Origin: Colocasia esculenta
Lineage: Eukaryota > Streptophyta > Magnoliopsida > Alismatales > Araceae
DNA: 64,000 bases
Direction of reading: 5' to 3'
Assembly (NCBI GenBank): GCA_014218235.1
Contig: CM024764.1
Span: 67,989,184-68,053,183, forward strand
Positions 33,721-45,899 of this stretch are shown here, one piece after another. Below the pieces are notes generated by a model. That model saw nothing but the letters and a program-made list of their open reading frames with translations. It was not told where the DNA came from and did not search any database. How positions within the stretch are numbered: the stretch's first letter is position 1; each line of letters starts with the position of its first letter. The translations under genes were made by a program, and so were the position numbers.

Positions 33721-35128
33721 TATCACGTCCCGACATTTAATATATCTATAAATGCCGGAACGTGAACGAATAAGAAATCCAGAGTAAATTTTGAACTAAC
33801 TGAGCATAAAATTGCTCAGGGCTTTACTAAATAAAAATAAATAACTGTCATTCTACAGGTATTACATGATTCTCAATTTACAACTCAAAGGTAGACACCG
33901 CAAAGGTTGATCTCTCATCATACAAATCTCGATGTCCCGCCTTCTAGTACTATAGATTACCTGAGAAAAAGTAGGTATGAGCACTCTTGCCAAGTAGGAT
34001 TTATCCTAAAAAATCAAGAATATAAAGGTTTACATGAATCAAGGATAATTGGGGTACAAGAAGGTAATAAGGACTGAGTAGAAGTAATGAAAAAATGATA
34101 CAAATCAGATCATAAGTAAAGTGAACCATGATTATCAAACAGTATCAAGCAGGAAGTAATATGCCAATGAACTGACATAAGTGTCCATTAATGAAATAGT
34201 AAAGCATGAGTGTATATATAATAAATAATTCAGAAGAAAATAAGAAAGTGTATGTGTAGAGATGCCCTGTCCACTCCTTCAAACAAACGATAAACAATCA
34301 TGTTTCAACATAGTTCATGGAAATATCGACCAATTTATCTTGTAGTGGTGTCATGCCAACACCCTGGAGATCTATATCGCTCTGCGCAGATTAAACGTAT
34401 TCGGGTGCTCCTCCCGGGACTGAATTTGTCCTATTTGCACTGGCATTAAATCAAGAGAGAGTCCGAAGACCTAAAAGTCCATCATCACATTTCCAATTCT
34501 GATATACATACATGGTACTTGGGCACTCATCAGGAATACAACAATATCAAAGGAAACAGGGTTCTAGAAGTTAATGCTCAAAGATATCCAGAAGGTACAA
34601 GAATCAAAATAGTTTAGGATGTCCAAGAATAACCCAAAGATGGATGTAGATGATGATTAAATTATTCATCTCAGTGGTATAATAGTTTAGAATCCAAGAA
34701 AATGGGAAAGTCAACTTGTTTGGACAATACAAGAGTTTGTTAACTTTGATTGAGGATGAATGGTTCTATTTGTCAACATGAACTGGTGGTTTCACCGGAA
34801 CTTGGATTCAACAAGGTTTATTTGAATTATGAGACTTTTAGGTAGGCCAATTTGTGAGAAATTAGAAAGACGTTATTTTGATGAAATCGCCAAAATCATG
34901 TTTTTCTTCTTCGGTGGGAGAGTTGACTTTTTATTAGTAAGAGATATATTTTTTCTGATATTTTTATTAGATTCAAATGGGGGGTACTTCCTTATTTACA
35001 TATAATATCTTAAGTAATCATTTACTTAAATGATATGGAATGTAAATAAGGTATGAGTTTCAGTCTTACAGGGTTCCTGCTGACACCTCTGACTGGAGAA
35101 GGAATGGTTCAGGTTAACATCACAGACT

Positions 35129-35360
35129 GGTGTATGTCGATAGCTAGGAAGTGACTGTCGATAGCTACTGTGCTCCCAGAACCAATTCCTGGGATCTGAA
35201 CACTGCCTGTTGACAGACCAAGGTCGAGTCGACTGTTGACAGGTGAAGACCATATATCGACAGATGAAAGCTATCTGTCGACGACTACTGGTGGTTCTGC
35301 ATAATCTGGGTTCTTGAAGCATGTACCTTGTTGACAGGTGGGTTCTCGCTATCGACAGGT
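35129..35360. repeat. Palindromic minisatellite of LTR A2
   Basis: CTGTCGACAG and decayed forms (CTGTTGACAG, CTATCGACAG) with the same spacers as A1 and A4. Confidence 0.8.
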
Positions 35361-35412
35361 GCAGTCTAAACTTTCAGAAATGATGCAAAACTACCACGGG
35401 ATACTCTACTAA

Positions 35413-35837
35413 GGAACCGTTTGGCACCGTGGTTGGCAGCGATTTTGAGGTGAAAATCACTGACAAAATCTAAAGCAGTGCCAAATAATCACGGACCACC
35501 TCAAATTACGTGAAAAGCGCTTTGCGCGCTCAGGAGAGATATAGAGAGAACAAACGTGGTCTTTCCATCTTCCAAAAAGCGGTCTGCAGTCCGCTTCCAG
35601 GGCAGTGCAGCGCTTTTAGATGTAAAATATCTAAAAAAGCCTCACCTACTGTGACTGCTCAAACAAAAGCAGGGGTAAAATAGTACAAAAATCTTAAAAA
35701 CTTTTTTCCACTGCAGTTGTTCCAAACGACAGCCTCAACTTTTAAAGTCATAATAACAATCTGTTCATGTGTCAGAAACTTTTAAAAAGCAGCTTGTGGA
35801 AAATTTCCTTTTTGTAACTTCTCTACCAAACGGTGCC
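35413..35837. mobile_element. Tourist-like (PIF/Harbinger) MITE, 425 bp
   Basis: Terminal inverted repeats GGAACCGTTTGG and (right end on minus) GGCACCGTTTGG, flanked by TAA on both sides (35,410-35,412; 35,838-35,840), the TWA duplication of PIF/Harbinger. Other A LTRs lack it at the same site, which confirms insertion. Confidence 0.85.
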
Positions 35838-36926
35838 TAAGTGTCTCTACGATTCCTAACATGATTAACAACATCAAAGGGTCTTGTTTCCAGGTCTAAA
35901 ACACTACTTTACATGAGGGAAACAAGTAGAACAATAGGAATATATTGTGGCTTGGACACCTATGACAAGATGATATACTAGAAACATAACTCTTCCAAGC
36001 CACATTCTCTTGTAACTAGTAGGAAGATTTCTACAAACATGCTTGGACCTAACACGAATATTAGCTAAACATGATTACAAGGAATAGAAGAACAATTCTA
36101 AATATGTTTCCAGAATCAGAGGCAAGTGTGGACATGGTCAAACACTTAAACATGGAGTTCTTCAGTATGAGAGGAAGGCTAGAACAAAAAGAGGAGATCT
36201 CTATGATATGGATAGCATGGAAAGACTTCTGGAAGAAAGAAAATTGCTTACACAGACCCTTCATGAGAATCTTTCTCAAATTTGGAAGGAAAGTCATATC
36301 AAATACATGTATCAATAACCAAAGACATGAACTTCACTAAACGCATGAACACAGTGAGAGAGAACGACACTCCTATTAGTTTTACTGAACTCAAATCAAG
36401 ATAATACTGAAATAGATGGTCTCAAGGATTTTAATAGAAGAAGGAAACCAAAGGAAGGTGAGTTCTACAGAACATGGAACAAATAGTAAATATGGATTTA
36501 TACAAATGAAGAGACTACAAGCATGAAGTTATGAAAGTGGAGAAGAATCGTAGGGAGGAACCTACCTGACTGGGAAAGGATGATGGTCCTTCCTCTCCTC
36601 AACAAAGGAGTCACAGTAGTGGGGAAGAAGAAGACTTGTTGTGGCAACCACGGCAAGTAGCAGCAACAGGCAAAGCAGCAACTACAACTCCTCAGAGTAG
36701 TGGTAGCAACAGTAGCTTCAACAGCAGCAGGAGTAGGAAATAGGAGGACTTGTGAGAGCAATGGCTACAACAAGTGCAAAGGATGAAGTAGCAGTGGTAG
36801 CTTCAGTTGGAGTAACTCAGCTCCTACAGAAACACAGCAGCAGCAGCTACGACCCAACAGGAGTAGCAGGAGCAGGAAAGAAGCAGGAGCAAGAAGTGGA
36901 AACGCCACACGATGGGTGAAGGGAGG

Positions 36927-36936
36927 CTTATATAAG
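36927..36936 (-). promoter_or_regulatory. TATA box of LTR A2
   Basis: CTTATATAAG, about 670 bp from the LTR start in minus sense; aligned TATA sequences occur at 53,761 (A4) and 51,127 (inverted piece). Confidence 0.65.
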
Positions 36937-37604
36937 CTCCCAGGTTCCCATGCAGGTTGGCACGTAGCCAAACATGTGTTGCGGTAAGAGCCTCTCTTAC
37001 CCTCCTAAAGCCACGTTAACCATGCAAGTTTCCCATGGCTAACACCTAAGGTGAAATGTGTAGGCAATTTAACCCAGGCAAAATGAGCTTACGTAACCCA
37101 TATAGGTAAGCAAGAAAAATCCCAAAAAATGGTTACCATAATTGGTAATAATTCAGTTGACACATTTGGCCCCATGTTTATATGTCCTAATGGTGTTCAA
37201 TCAAGTTGAAATTTCAACCATACACTAATGGAAAGGTTTTACAAATTATGATGATTTTAGTTTAATTTTTAGAATTTATTTTTCACCCATAAAAAATTGC
37301 CTGGAAAATAGTTGCGTCGGCTAAATCTCGAAAGCTGCACGTCAACAATTCCAGATATTTACATTTCTGATATCAACACATTTTTCTAAAAATTATGGTC
37401 TTCTTAGATTTCATTTTCGTTACAAAATTCCGGTGTCGCCCTGTCGGAGTGCGCACCTCTGAGTACGACACTGGAATAACATTTATTAATACAAATTAAT
37501 CCTAAATTAAAGTTATTTACATCTCATGATAATAGTTATGTTTAATAATCAAAATCTTCATATTTTTCTAACTTTCAAATACATAAAAATTTTGGGGTGT
37601 TACA

Positions 37605-37617
37605 ACTGTCCCCTACT
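37605..37617 (-). other. Polypurine tract abutting LTR A2
   Basis: On minus AGTAGGGGACAGT ends at the TGTAACACC of the LTR; the counterpart at 54,425-54,438 is AGTGGGGGAGAGT. This marks A2 as a 3' LTR of a minus-strand element. Confidence 0.75.
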
Positions 37618-38263
37618 AAAGAAACAGTTTGTCCTCCAAACTCCATGACTAGTTTGGATGGATCACAAAGATTAAGTTTTCAGCCTTTTAAATTTCATTT
37701 AGTTCAAATTAATCTTAAAATCTTGTCATGATTATTATGTCATATGACGTGTACACCCTCTATATATCTTGTTGTCATGACATCGTCATTTAATGGGGAT
37801 CTTAATATTAATTAACATTTTTAGATCTTAAGGAGCCATGTTGTGATCATGGGTTCAATTAGATGCAACCTTCACTATGTTCTTTTATTTTTGGTAGTAG
37901 TATATTAAGTATTGAGCAGATCCTTGTTAATAGCATATTATACTTAAAGTCTCCCCCACTAAGGAATACCCTTAATCCTCAGAGAGTTATATGAATACAT
38001 ATTCCCTTGGAAAGGGTAGTAGAGCATGACGAGAATGATGAGCATTGAGAATATGATGATAAACAACAAAGATTTTATTTATCACATAAGGTTTCTATCA
38101 CAGAAATCCATAATCAGCCTTACAAAATTACATTGGTTGGCAAAACTTACTAAGTTTTGACATGCTATAACAACTGAACTCAAACATCTCCCACTCTACT
38201 CTAGTCCTACTGACTTATACATAAAAATTACTTCTAATGGCCTCAGTCACTTTTCATTGTGGC
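37618..38263 (-). other. 3' internal noncoding region of the A2/A3 element
   Basis: No coding frame. Homologous to 54,439-54,900, including the GGTTCAATTAGATGCAACC segment (about 37,853 and 54,675). RT, RNase H and integrase are absent, so the element is heavily deleted. Confidence 0.6.
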
Positions 38264-38701
38264 TTAAAGTGTTCCTGAACTCTTGTCATTCTTCTGAGAT
38301 AGTACAAGACATTTTGAGATCCGATGATTTAGACTCCCGCACTTCAAACATGCTCCTTGTTTCCACCAACAGTTTTCTTTGACATGACCCGGTTTGTGAC
38401 AACATGCACAAGCTTCCTTAGGTTGTGCCTTAGCATTCCCTTGCACATTGGCCTTCTTGATCTTTTTGCTCTTCTTGTTCCGTTTCACCATCTTTTTGCC
38501 AGTTGTTTCTCTATTATTGGAGGGAACTGTTCTATTCCGTATAGATACTGTAATACTCACTGTTTCTTAGGGGTTTGTACTTCTAATATTCTTATGCAGT
38601 TCCATTTTCCCTTGATCACCGACTGGAACTACTCGTTCTAAGGATTGAGCAAGGTTGTTCATTGCATATTGAACCTCTCTCCAATGTGTTTCTTCTCCCA
38701 T
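38264..38701 (-). pseudogene. Chromovirus gag remnant with two zinc knuckles
   Basis: One minus frame runs from an ATG at 38,701 to a stop at 38,264, 146 codons with an internal TAA. The start (MGEETHWREVQYAMNNLAQS) is followed by a lysine-rich linker and two CCHC knuckles, CACCHKPGHVKENC and CLKCGSLNHRISKC (C-x2-C-x4-H-x4-C). Zinc knuckles bind element RNA during packaging. An acceptor-like TTTGCTCAG precedes the ATG by a few bases. The capsid core expected between the N-terminus and the knuckles is missing, so this is an internally deleted gag. It resembles the tail of the gag at 62,029-62,577. Confidence 0.8.
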
Positions 38702-39765
38702 CCCGTTGGCTGAGCAAACAAGTTTAAGTTTAGTTAATCAGTCATGTAGTTTAAAACTCATCTTTTCTAACTAATACTAATACAACGATTACTGTGTGCA
38801 TCTAGTTACTTGATACACTAACCTTCATGATTAAATGATGTCTTTTCCTTATAGGATTTTAAGATATGACGGATGATTTATGTTGTGTCCTTGATTTTGA
38901 TATGTCAAGCAAAATGTAATAACTATCTAACACAAGTCTTTTATATCATAAGAAAGTTCACAAAGTCCAAGGCTCTTTTTAGTGTGTTGATCATAGTTAC
39001 TTCATAGATCGACACACAAGTAATAATGAGTGAGCTATTGAAGTTTGGTGAGGCATATGAGTCAACTTTATTCAAAACATAGGTTGACGCTTCTGGTATG
39101 TGAGGTTGACACTAAGATGCTACAAGGTTAACTCTACATGATGAACAGTTAGTCAGAACTGCAATCACTTAGATGAGGTCGACTCTAGAAGACATAGAGT
39201 TGACTCTACTAAAACTTTCCCTACTGATCCAAGTCAATTTGTTTGTGTAAGTCGACACACCATGCTACTGATCAGTTGAAGCAGAGCTTTGGAATTTAAC
39301 TCAACTCAGAGACAATTGATCCTTGAGTTACAGACAGAAGAGGAATTTGATGAGTTCAAGCCTGGAGAAGATGTAATTGGGAATTCAAGGAGTCATCTGG
39401 CCAGATCCAAACTTTAGTGCAGAGTGTTTCATACATTTGAGTAATTAGAGAGCCGCACTTGGTTGAGTGAGGGGTGGATGTAGGTCTCCACACAGGAATT
39501 GAACTACCTTAAAATTTTTGCTTGCTTTATGTGGTTTGATGTGCACTGACTACATTGTTTCATTTGATTTGATCATAATCTTGACCTCTTAAATTTTAAT
39601 TGATCAATATCTATTCACCCACCTCTAGATACTCATTTCATACACAACACAATCTATATCCAACTTTACTTATCTAGCTTAACCTTAGGCTTTCTACCCA
39701 TCCTCATAGGTCACTACAGGATGTTGAAGATCAATAACTCTAAAGTATTTGGATCCTCAACCGAT
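38702..39765 (-). other. 5' internal leader of the A2/A3 element
   Basis: Between primer site and gag remnant. No coding frame. 39,000-39,260 has repeated GTCGAC/GTTGAC motifs (for example GAGGTCGACTCTAGAAG) similar in style to the LTR minisatellites. Confidence 0.5.
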
Positions 39766-39777
39766 GCTCTGATACCA
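39766..39777 (-). other. Primer-binding site, initiator tRNA-Met type
   Basis: On minus TGGTATCAGAGC, three bases after the LTR end. Identical 12-mer at 61,190-61,201 on plus. Confidence 0.85.
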
Positions 39778-40785
39778 TTCTGTCACGTCCTGACATCTAT
39801 GTCACGTCCTAATAAAAGTCTATTTATTGGAAATGATAGAAATCAGGTACAAGAAACAAAATTGATATTTTATTCATTCCATAATAGCATTGCAGAAATG
39901 TCATTACATAACCCTCCTCCATGCAGTCTATATGAGGAGCAGAAAAGAGGAAACTTTATTTTAATACATTCCATATTCACAGTACTAAAGAAAAGCAAAA
40001 TGATTAGACTTCTGTAGTCGGATGATCCACTCAGCACACACTTTTCTCTTAAGCATCCCCCCCATCTTGGTCACGTGAAATGGTAGGAATATGTGAGCTA
40101 ACTATCCCAGTAGGATTCAACTCCTCTAATCAAAAGGACTAAGGTATACAAAAAAACAAGATAAGAGATCTGACTGTTATCAATATTGTATGTCAAAGAT
40201 GCATGACCAAACTTGGCAACTAGACAATATATGTGGAACAAAAGTACTGGAATACGAACACATGGACAGAAACTCATGATAATATTCTTGTTCTGATTCA
40301 AATATATGTTCACATATGAAATGATAACATGATGACTAATCAAGCTTATAATGATGCAATGCCAAGCATCCATGGATCCTTTATCATTCCGTACAGCCTA
40401 TAAACGAATTTGGGTGCTTCTCCCAGGACTGGACCAGCCCTATTTGCACAGGCATATATCTCAAATGAGTCCAAAGACCCACAAAATTGTCATCATAACT
40501 CATTCTTGTAAAAGATTCCAGTGGGGGTACACAAGTATTCAATATACCTTATATAACATGAATTTACGAATCAATGTCACTGAACACAGAAGATGAACTC
40601 TATAGGAGTCAAGTGTACTTAAAGATTTCAAAGGTATTCCTAAGTAGGATAATTGGATGACCTTTCTAATGACATATTGGTAAAAACCCAAGAGAATGAA
40701 GGAGGTAGCTTGCTAGGCTAATAGCATGATGTATCAACAAGAGGTTGAGCAAGGAAAGGTGCTGGAAAACCGGTCAGAACAGTGT

Positions 40786-41010
40786 GTGTCGACAGCCAGA
40801 AGGTGGCTGTCGATAGGAGCAGGTTTCAGAACCATATTTCTTGAACCTGGGCAGTATCTGTGATAGACCTGTTTTGGTTGTTGACAGGACAGACCCTTCT
40901 GTCGACAGATGAGAGCCATCTATCGACAACTACTGGTTTTCTTGAAGCTCTGGGTTCTGGGAAATTGAGGCCTGTCGATAGGTGATCCCTATCTGTCGAT
41001 AGCCGCAGAT
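40786..41010. repeat. Palindromic minisatellite of LTR A3
   Basis: CTGTCGACAG, CTGTCGATAG and related palindromes with spacers such as CCAGAAGGTGG. Confidence 0.8.
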
Positions 41011-42923
41011 CCAGCTTCCAGAAATGATAACACACAACTCTAAGGACTCTTCTATATGTTTCTAAGAATCTAAACATGGTTAATACGTCAAAGACAGTCC
41101 TAAATACACCTCCTAACACTACTCTACATGATGGACTCAAGTAAAGCAGCAGGAACAAATAGAGTCATATATATTTATGACAAGATGATAGCTGGACCAT
41201 AACTCTTCTAAGGTACATACTCTTGCAACTAATAAGAGGATTTCCATCAACATACTTGGGGTAACATGAATGCTAACTAAAACATGATTATAAGGAATGG
41301 AAACACCATTCTAACGATATTTCCAGAATTGGTGGAATGTATACTCAAGATCCAATGCTTACACATGGACTTCTTAACATCGAAGAAGGGTGAGTACGAG
41401 AAGAAAGATGATGAGTAAGGAGGAATCCTACCTATTTTAAGAAGATGAAGACCTTCACTCCCTTTAACAAAGGAATCCCACAACTAGCAGGAGGAAGAGG
41501 ATGATAAGGTTGCAAACATAGTTGCAACAGGAGTAGAAGCAATAGCAACAGCAGGTGTAACGACCCCACTTTATACCGGTACGATTATACCAATCTCCAT
41601 CGGTACAAAGGGCGTCATTACAGTAGGATAATAACCCAACACTAGCCGATAGGTTGATATGTACGTGGATAGCAATTTAGTACAGCGGAATTAAAATAAA
41701 CAACTCTACTTTAATCCATCATCATCACACATTCCACAGTCTATATAGCAAAATAAAATGACAATGTCCACATTATTACATGATAAAAGAACTACATTGT
41801 CCAAATATTGTCCATACAATTAACTTTATTTATACTATGCAAAAGGGAAAATACAACTACTAAGCAGACTCCACAACTACTCCTCACTCTTAAGGATGCT
41901 CCTTGCAATGCCTCCCTCTGGTACGGAATACCTGTCAACCTGTACGCCGAAGCAAGAGTGAGTCGAAAGACTCAGCAAGCAAACCAAGATCTTAACCTTA
42001 AACACAACACATTCATATTAAGCTATCAAACAATAACAAAATACATACTATCATTTAACTACAACAATTTACATGTTACATACTCTTAACTAGTAACACA
42101 TATTTAAATCACCTAGACATGATTTAGACTATCACATGTTTATTCTAAATCATGGATACTAACATACACTTGTACGTATTTTCTACACCTAACATGTAGC
42201 ATGAATCATCCATCCAAACATTAATCCATTTCATGAAACATTACTACAAACTAGAACATAGAATTTAGCATAAAAAAATGAACAACCTAGCATAATGAGT
42301 ATTCACTTTTCACATGCACTTTTCATATTTAATTGTACATTTTACTTGCTGTTTTAATATAAGTAAGTTTCATTACACATGGTTTCACATTTGTTAGCAT
42401 GAATTGAAGAGTTAAAACATAGTCAAGTTGGTTGGCAACAATTAGCACTTAAGCATGGAACTTTACGCTAAGTAAACATCACATCTAGCATGGAACCTAA
42501 GCATTATTTCATGCATTTATCACAATTATAATCACACTTTACTTGCTGTTTTGACACGAATTAAACTCAATTATATGGAATTAGATTTATTCACACACAA
42601 TTTCATTCATTTAGTAATTCCACATGTTCATTGTTCACGTTGCATAAATGATGTAATTACATATGTTTATTCACATGCACTATTATATGAAGAATAATAA
42701 ACTACATGACATGATGCTAAACATGATATTGCAATTGAGGTAATTAATACATGAAATTATGAACATATTGCATTAACACATTAGTTTTTCACATGCAAGC
42801 ACACTCTCATTAACATTAACTCTCCCTTACATATCTTTTCACATATTCTTCATGTCATTTACTCTTTTATTTTCACTTATCACATAACATATCATTTGCA
42901 CTCTTCACGTGCCACATTGCATA

Positions 42924-45899
42924 TGTGACGCCCCGACGTGAAATATCATAGCGCGAAGGCAGTTGCAAGAAAAGGTATAGAGCGTATACTAGACATCAAA
43001 CCATTACACATTGAATAATACTAAAGTAAATCTTTCTCATTAATAATTTTCCAAATGTCTAGTTACAACCACTAATATCAGAGCCATTCTATAGGGCCCG
43101 ATTACATTGCAAAAAGAAATAACTAACTACAACTCTAAGATAACATAATGACTCGAGGGTACTCTTGGCTTCACTCTTGGTCATTCCCTTCCTCGTGAGT
43201 GTATGTGTCATCCTCGGTCTCACTTGAGAATACAACATCAAATAACGTAGGGTGAGCGATAACGCCCAGTAGGACTTAAATCTCAGGCTCAAGCAGGCTT
43301 TAAATAATTAACACATTTAATGGCAGAGTATCTAAAGATAGCAGGTATAGGAGAGTCAAAATATAGCAAGAGATAGCACAACAGGTAACAAGATAGCACA
43401 ATAGCACGAGATCGTGTATAGTTTCCAAAAATAGCACAAGTATCGAGTATAGCACGAATAGCAGGATGGCCATATCACAACTAGCACAAGTATGGTAATA
43501 GCACGACGAGTATAGCACTTGTTTGTCGTTCTAGACATCGAGAGAGTATAGCACGTTTTGTGTTTTGATTGTCATATAGATAGTCGAGATAGATAGCACT
43601 TGAGTGTAATGCCAAACACTCTGATCATTTAACTCCCATGGGCACTAGCACTTTCGGGCGCACATCCCAAGACCAGATTGGGCCCTTTATATATTGCCAG
43701 GCATTGGTTATATTGTATCTTTAGACAATCAGTCAATGGCCAATATAGAGTACCAAGAATAGTTAAGAGCACTAGATGAACAGATGAGATAGTAGAGAGA
43801 ACGTGAATAGATGAGCGAGTAGAGTATATATGAGAGCTAATGGACATTACATGTAATGCGACGGGTAAACAGGCGATAGTAACAGTTGCACAACACGCGC
43901 ACGTCGTATTGGCAGTCAGGTGGAACTCACGATCTTCCCGCTGGCCATGTTATGCACAAGTCCAAAGGTCCGAAGTGATTCAAGGTAAGAGCGAACTTCT
44001 AATAGCCGTTTGGATCATATCGATCTCTAAAGGTGTAATGGGTGTTAGGGTACAACCAGCTCGTCGACCATGTGGGAATCCATGATCAGAGGAGACTTAC
44101 GGAGGCCTTGTGCAAGGGTTCACTAGTCCGGCGAAAGGAATATCCGACGGAGAGTTCACCACAAGCCAAGTAAAGTGTGTATATAAAATAGGTGCTCGAC
44201 GTTCTAGAGGAATTCTAGAACAGTGGAGCATCGATATCGGTACATAAACAACGCAAGAAACGAATACAAGTCCTTCAAAATAGGGCAATTTATATACTTT
44301 ATTGCAATAAATTTCCAGATACATTATGAGATATTTTGTGCCAGATTTCAGCCATATATGGATGGTTCATGTGTGTGCATGTGTAAGAGAAATCATAGCT
44401 AGAAATAAGTCATGAATATGTATTTTAAATCATCCAATGTAGCTCCATTTTTAAAACAAGTTTTTACTGGGGGTATAACTGTAAAAAGGCATAAGGATTA
44501 TTTAGAAAGTGACAGAAATAAAATTTTTTTTTATGGGTTTTCATCAAAACCTGTGAAGGCGACATAGGCCAGTAAGGATTGCGACAGGGGTAGCAGATCG
44601 CGACATGGGTACTGTCGCAACGGCCTTGTGAATGCGACAAAGGCGGGAAAGGATTGTGACAGGACAGGCACAGGGATAGCGACGGCTTACCTGTCGCTTT
44701 CTGAACGCGACGGGTAGGCTGTCGCAATCGGACCCCAGAAGGCGACATATCGGGCCATCGCTTTCTGGTGGTCTGCGCCTGACTCTGACAGGAGTCAGAC
44801 CAGACATTGGATTGCGGACCAGAACTTTCAAATTTTGATACAGGGTCATTTAGTAAATCATAACTAATTATAGACATGATGAAAAATCACTAAACTAGTT
44901 TGAATTGATCTAGACATGCAAGGGTACTTCCAGTAATTAGGAAGTTGAAAACAATCATGGTATCGACATGGTTCTAACAAGTGGAACAAGAAGCAACTGA
45001 TTTCAGGTGCAGCAGAGATGAATGATTTAATTCGAGCAACATGCTTGATAAAAATTAGGGCTTTTAGGGGCGAAAGTTCCCTAATGATCATCAGTATCTC
45101 CCATAAAAATTTCAAGGCATGGGATTTAGTATTCATGGAGAACAAGAATTATGAAGAGGGTTCGGGGTCAAGAGAGTTGCAGAACTTCAAAATTCAAGAA
45201 GAAAATATTAGCTTGATGGAAAATTATGAAATTTGAGAGTTTTGTTCCTGATGCATGGAACAATCTACAGACGAAATATTATGATTTTTTGCTTGTGAGA
45301 ATGCCTACCTTTGACTCGATTTATCTTCTAGGGCTTAGAACTCCAAGAACGAAGGAAGAAGCTTGATGGATCTTCCTCTCCTCGATTTCTCCTCCTCCTT
45401 GGCCTCTTCTCCACGTCCAAGAACCCCTTTGCACGTGTTAGGGTCGGCCATGAGGATTTAAGAGGTGTATTTATATAAACACAAGTTCTTATTCCTACTA
45501 CTACTCAAATTCCTCTTAATTCCAAGATTTCCTAACTCCACCTTTCCTCTCTTGCTTTCCAATCTCTAATTGGGTTAGGATAGTATCTAAATTCGTGCTA
45601 GACTATATGGGGTAGGTTTAGAAATCCAATTCCAACTCTAATTGCCACTTTTATTGCTTTAATAACCCCTTTCCAATTATGAGATAATTAAACTCCGAAT
45701 TTAGGGTATTTTCTTATTATTCTCCCTTTGTAAATTCATATTTTGACCCAATAAATTCTAGAGATTCCATTAAGCAAAGCCCATAACTCTTTTCATTTAA
45801 TGGGTTTTATTTAATGCTCTTTTTATTTAAATATCCATTTAACTAGGTTTTAATTCTTTATTTAAATTTTTATTTTTCTTAAAAATTCATGTTGCTACA
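42924..45899 (-). mobile_element. Solo LTR, family E, 2,976 bp, nested in B3
   Basis: TGTGACGCCCC...GTTGCTACA flanked by perfect 5-bp duplications GCATA (42,919-42,923; 45,900-45,904). Blocks such as GCCCAGTAGGACTTAAATC and GGGCGCACATCCCAAGACC align with family A in the same orientation, so LTR sense is probably minus, with TATTTATATAAAC near 45,470 as TATA. No internal region: a solo LTR. Confidence 0.88.
44550..44775. repeat. Palindrome-type minisatellite of LTR E, units GCGACA/TGTCGC
   Basis: Repeated GCGACA and TGTCGC in both orientations (e.g. GCGACGGGTAGGCTGTCGC), period about 30-40 bp. Confidence 0.75.

Larger units (their letters stand above)
33721..37604 (-). mobile_element. Chromovirus LTR, family A copy A2 (full length)
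   Basis: In minus sense it runs from TGTAACACCCCAAAA at 37,604 to GGGACGTGATA at 33,721. A polypurine tract lies just upstream and primer-site sequence just downstream. Length is 3,884 bp including a 428-bp MITE insertion with its duplication. Contents in minus sense: conserved U3 inverted repeat (37,430-37,473), TATA box, a CAG/GCA-rich stretch (36,500-36,860), the palindromic minisatellite and a donor-like CTCAG/GTAATC near 33,960. U5/leader is unusually long (~3.2 kb). Confidence 0.85.
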
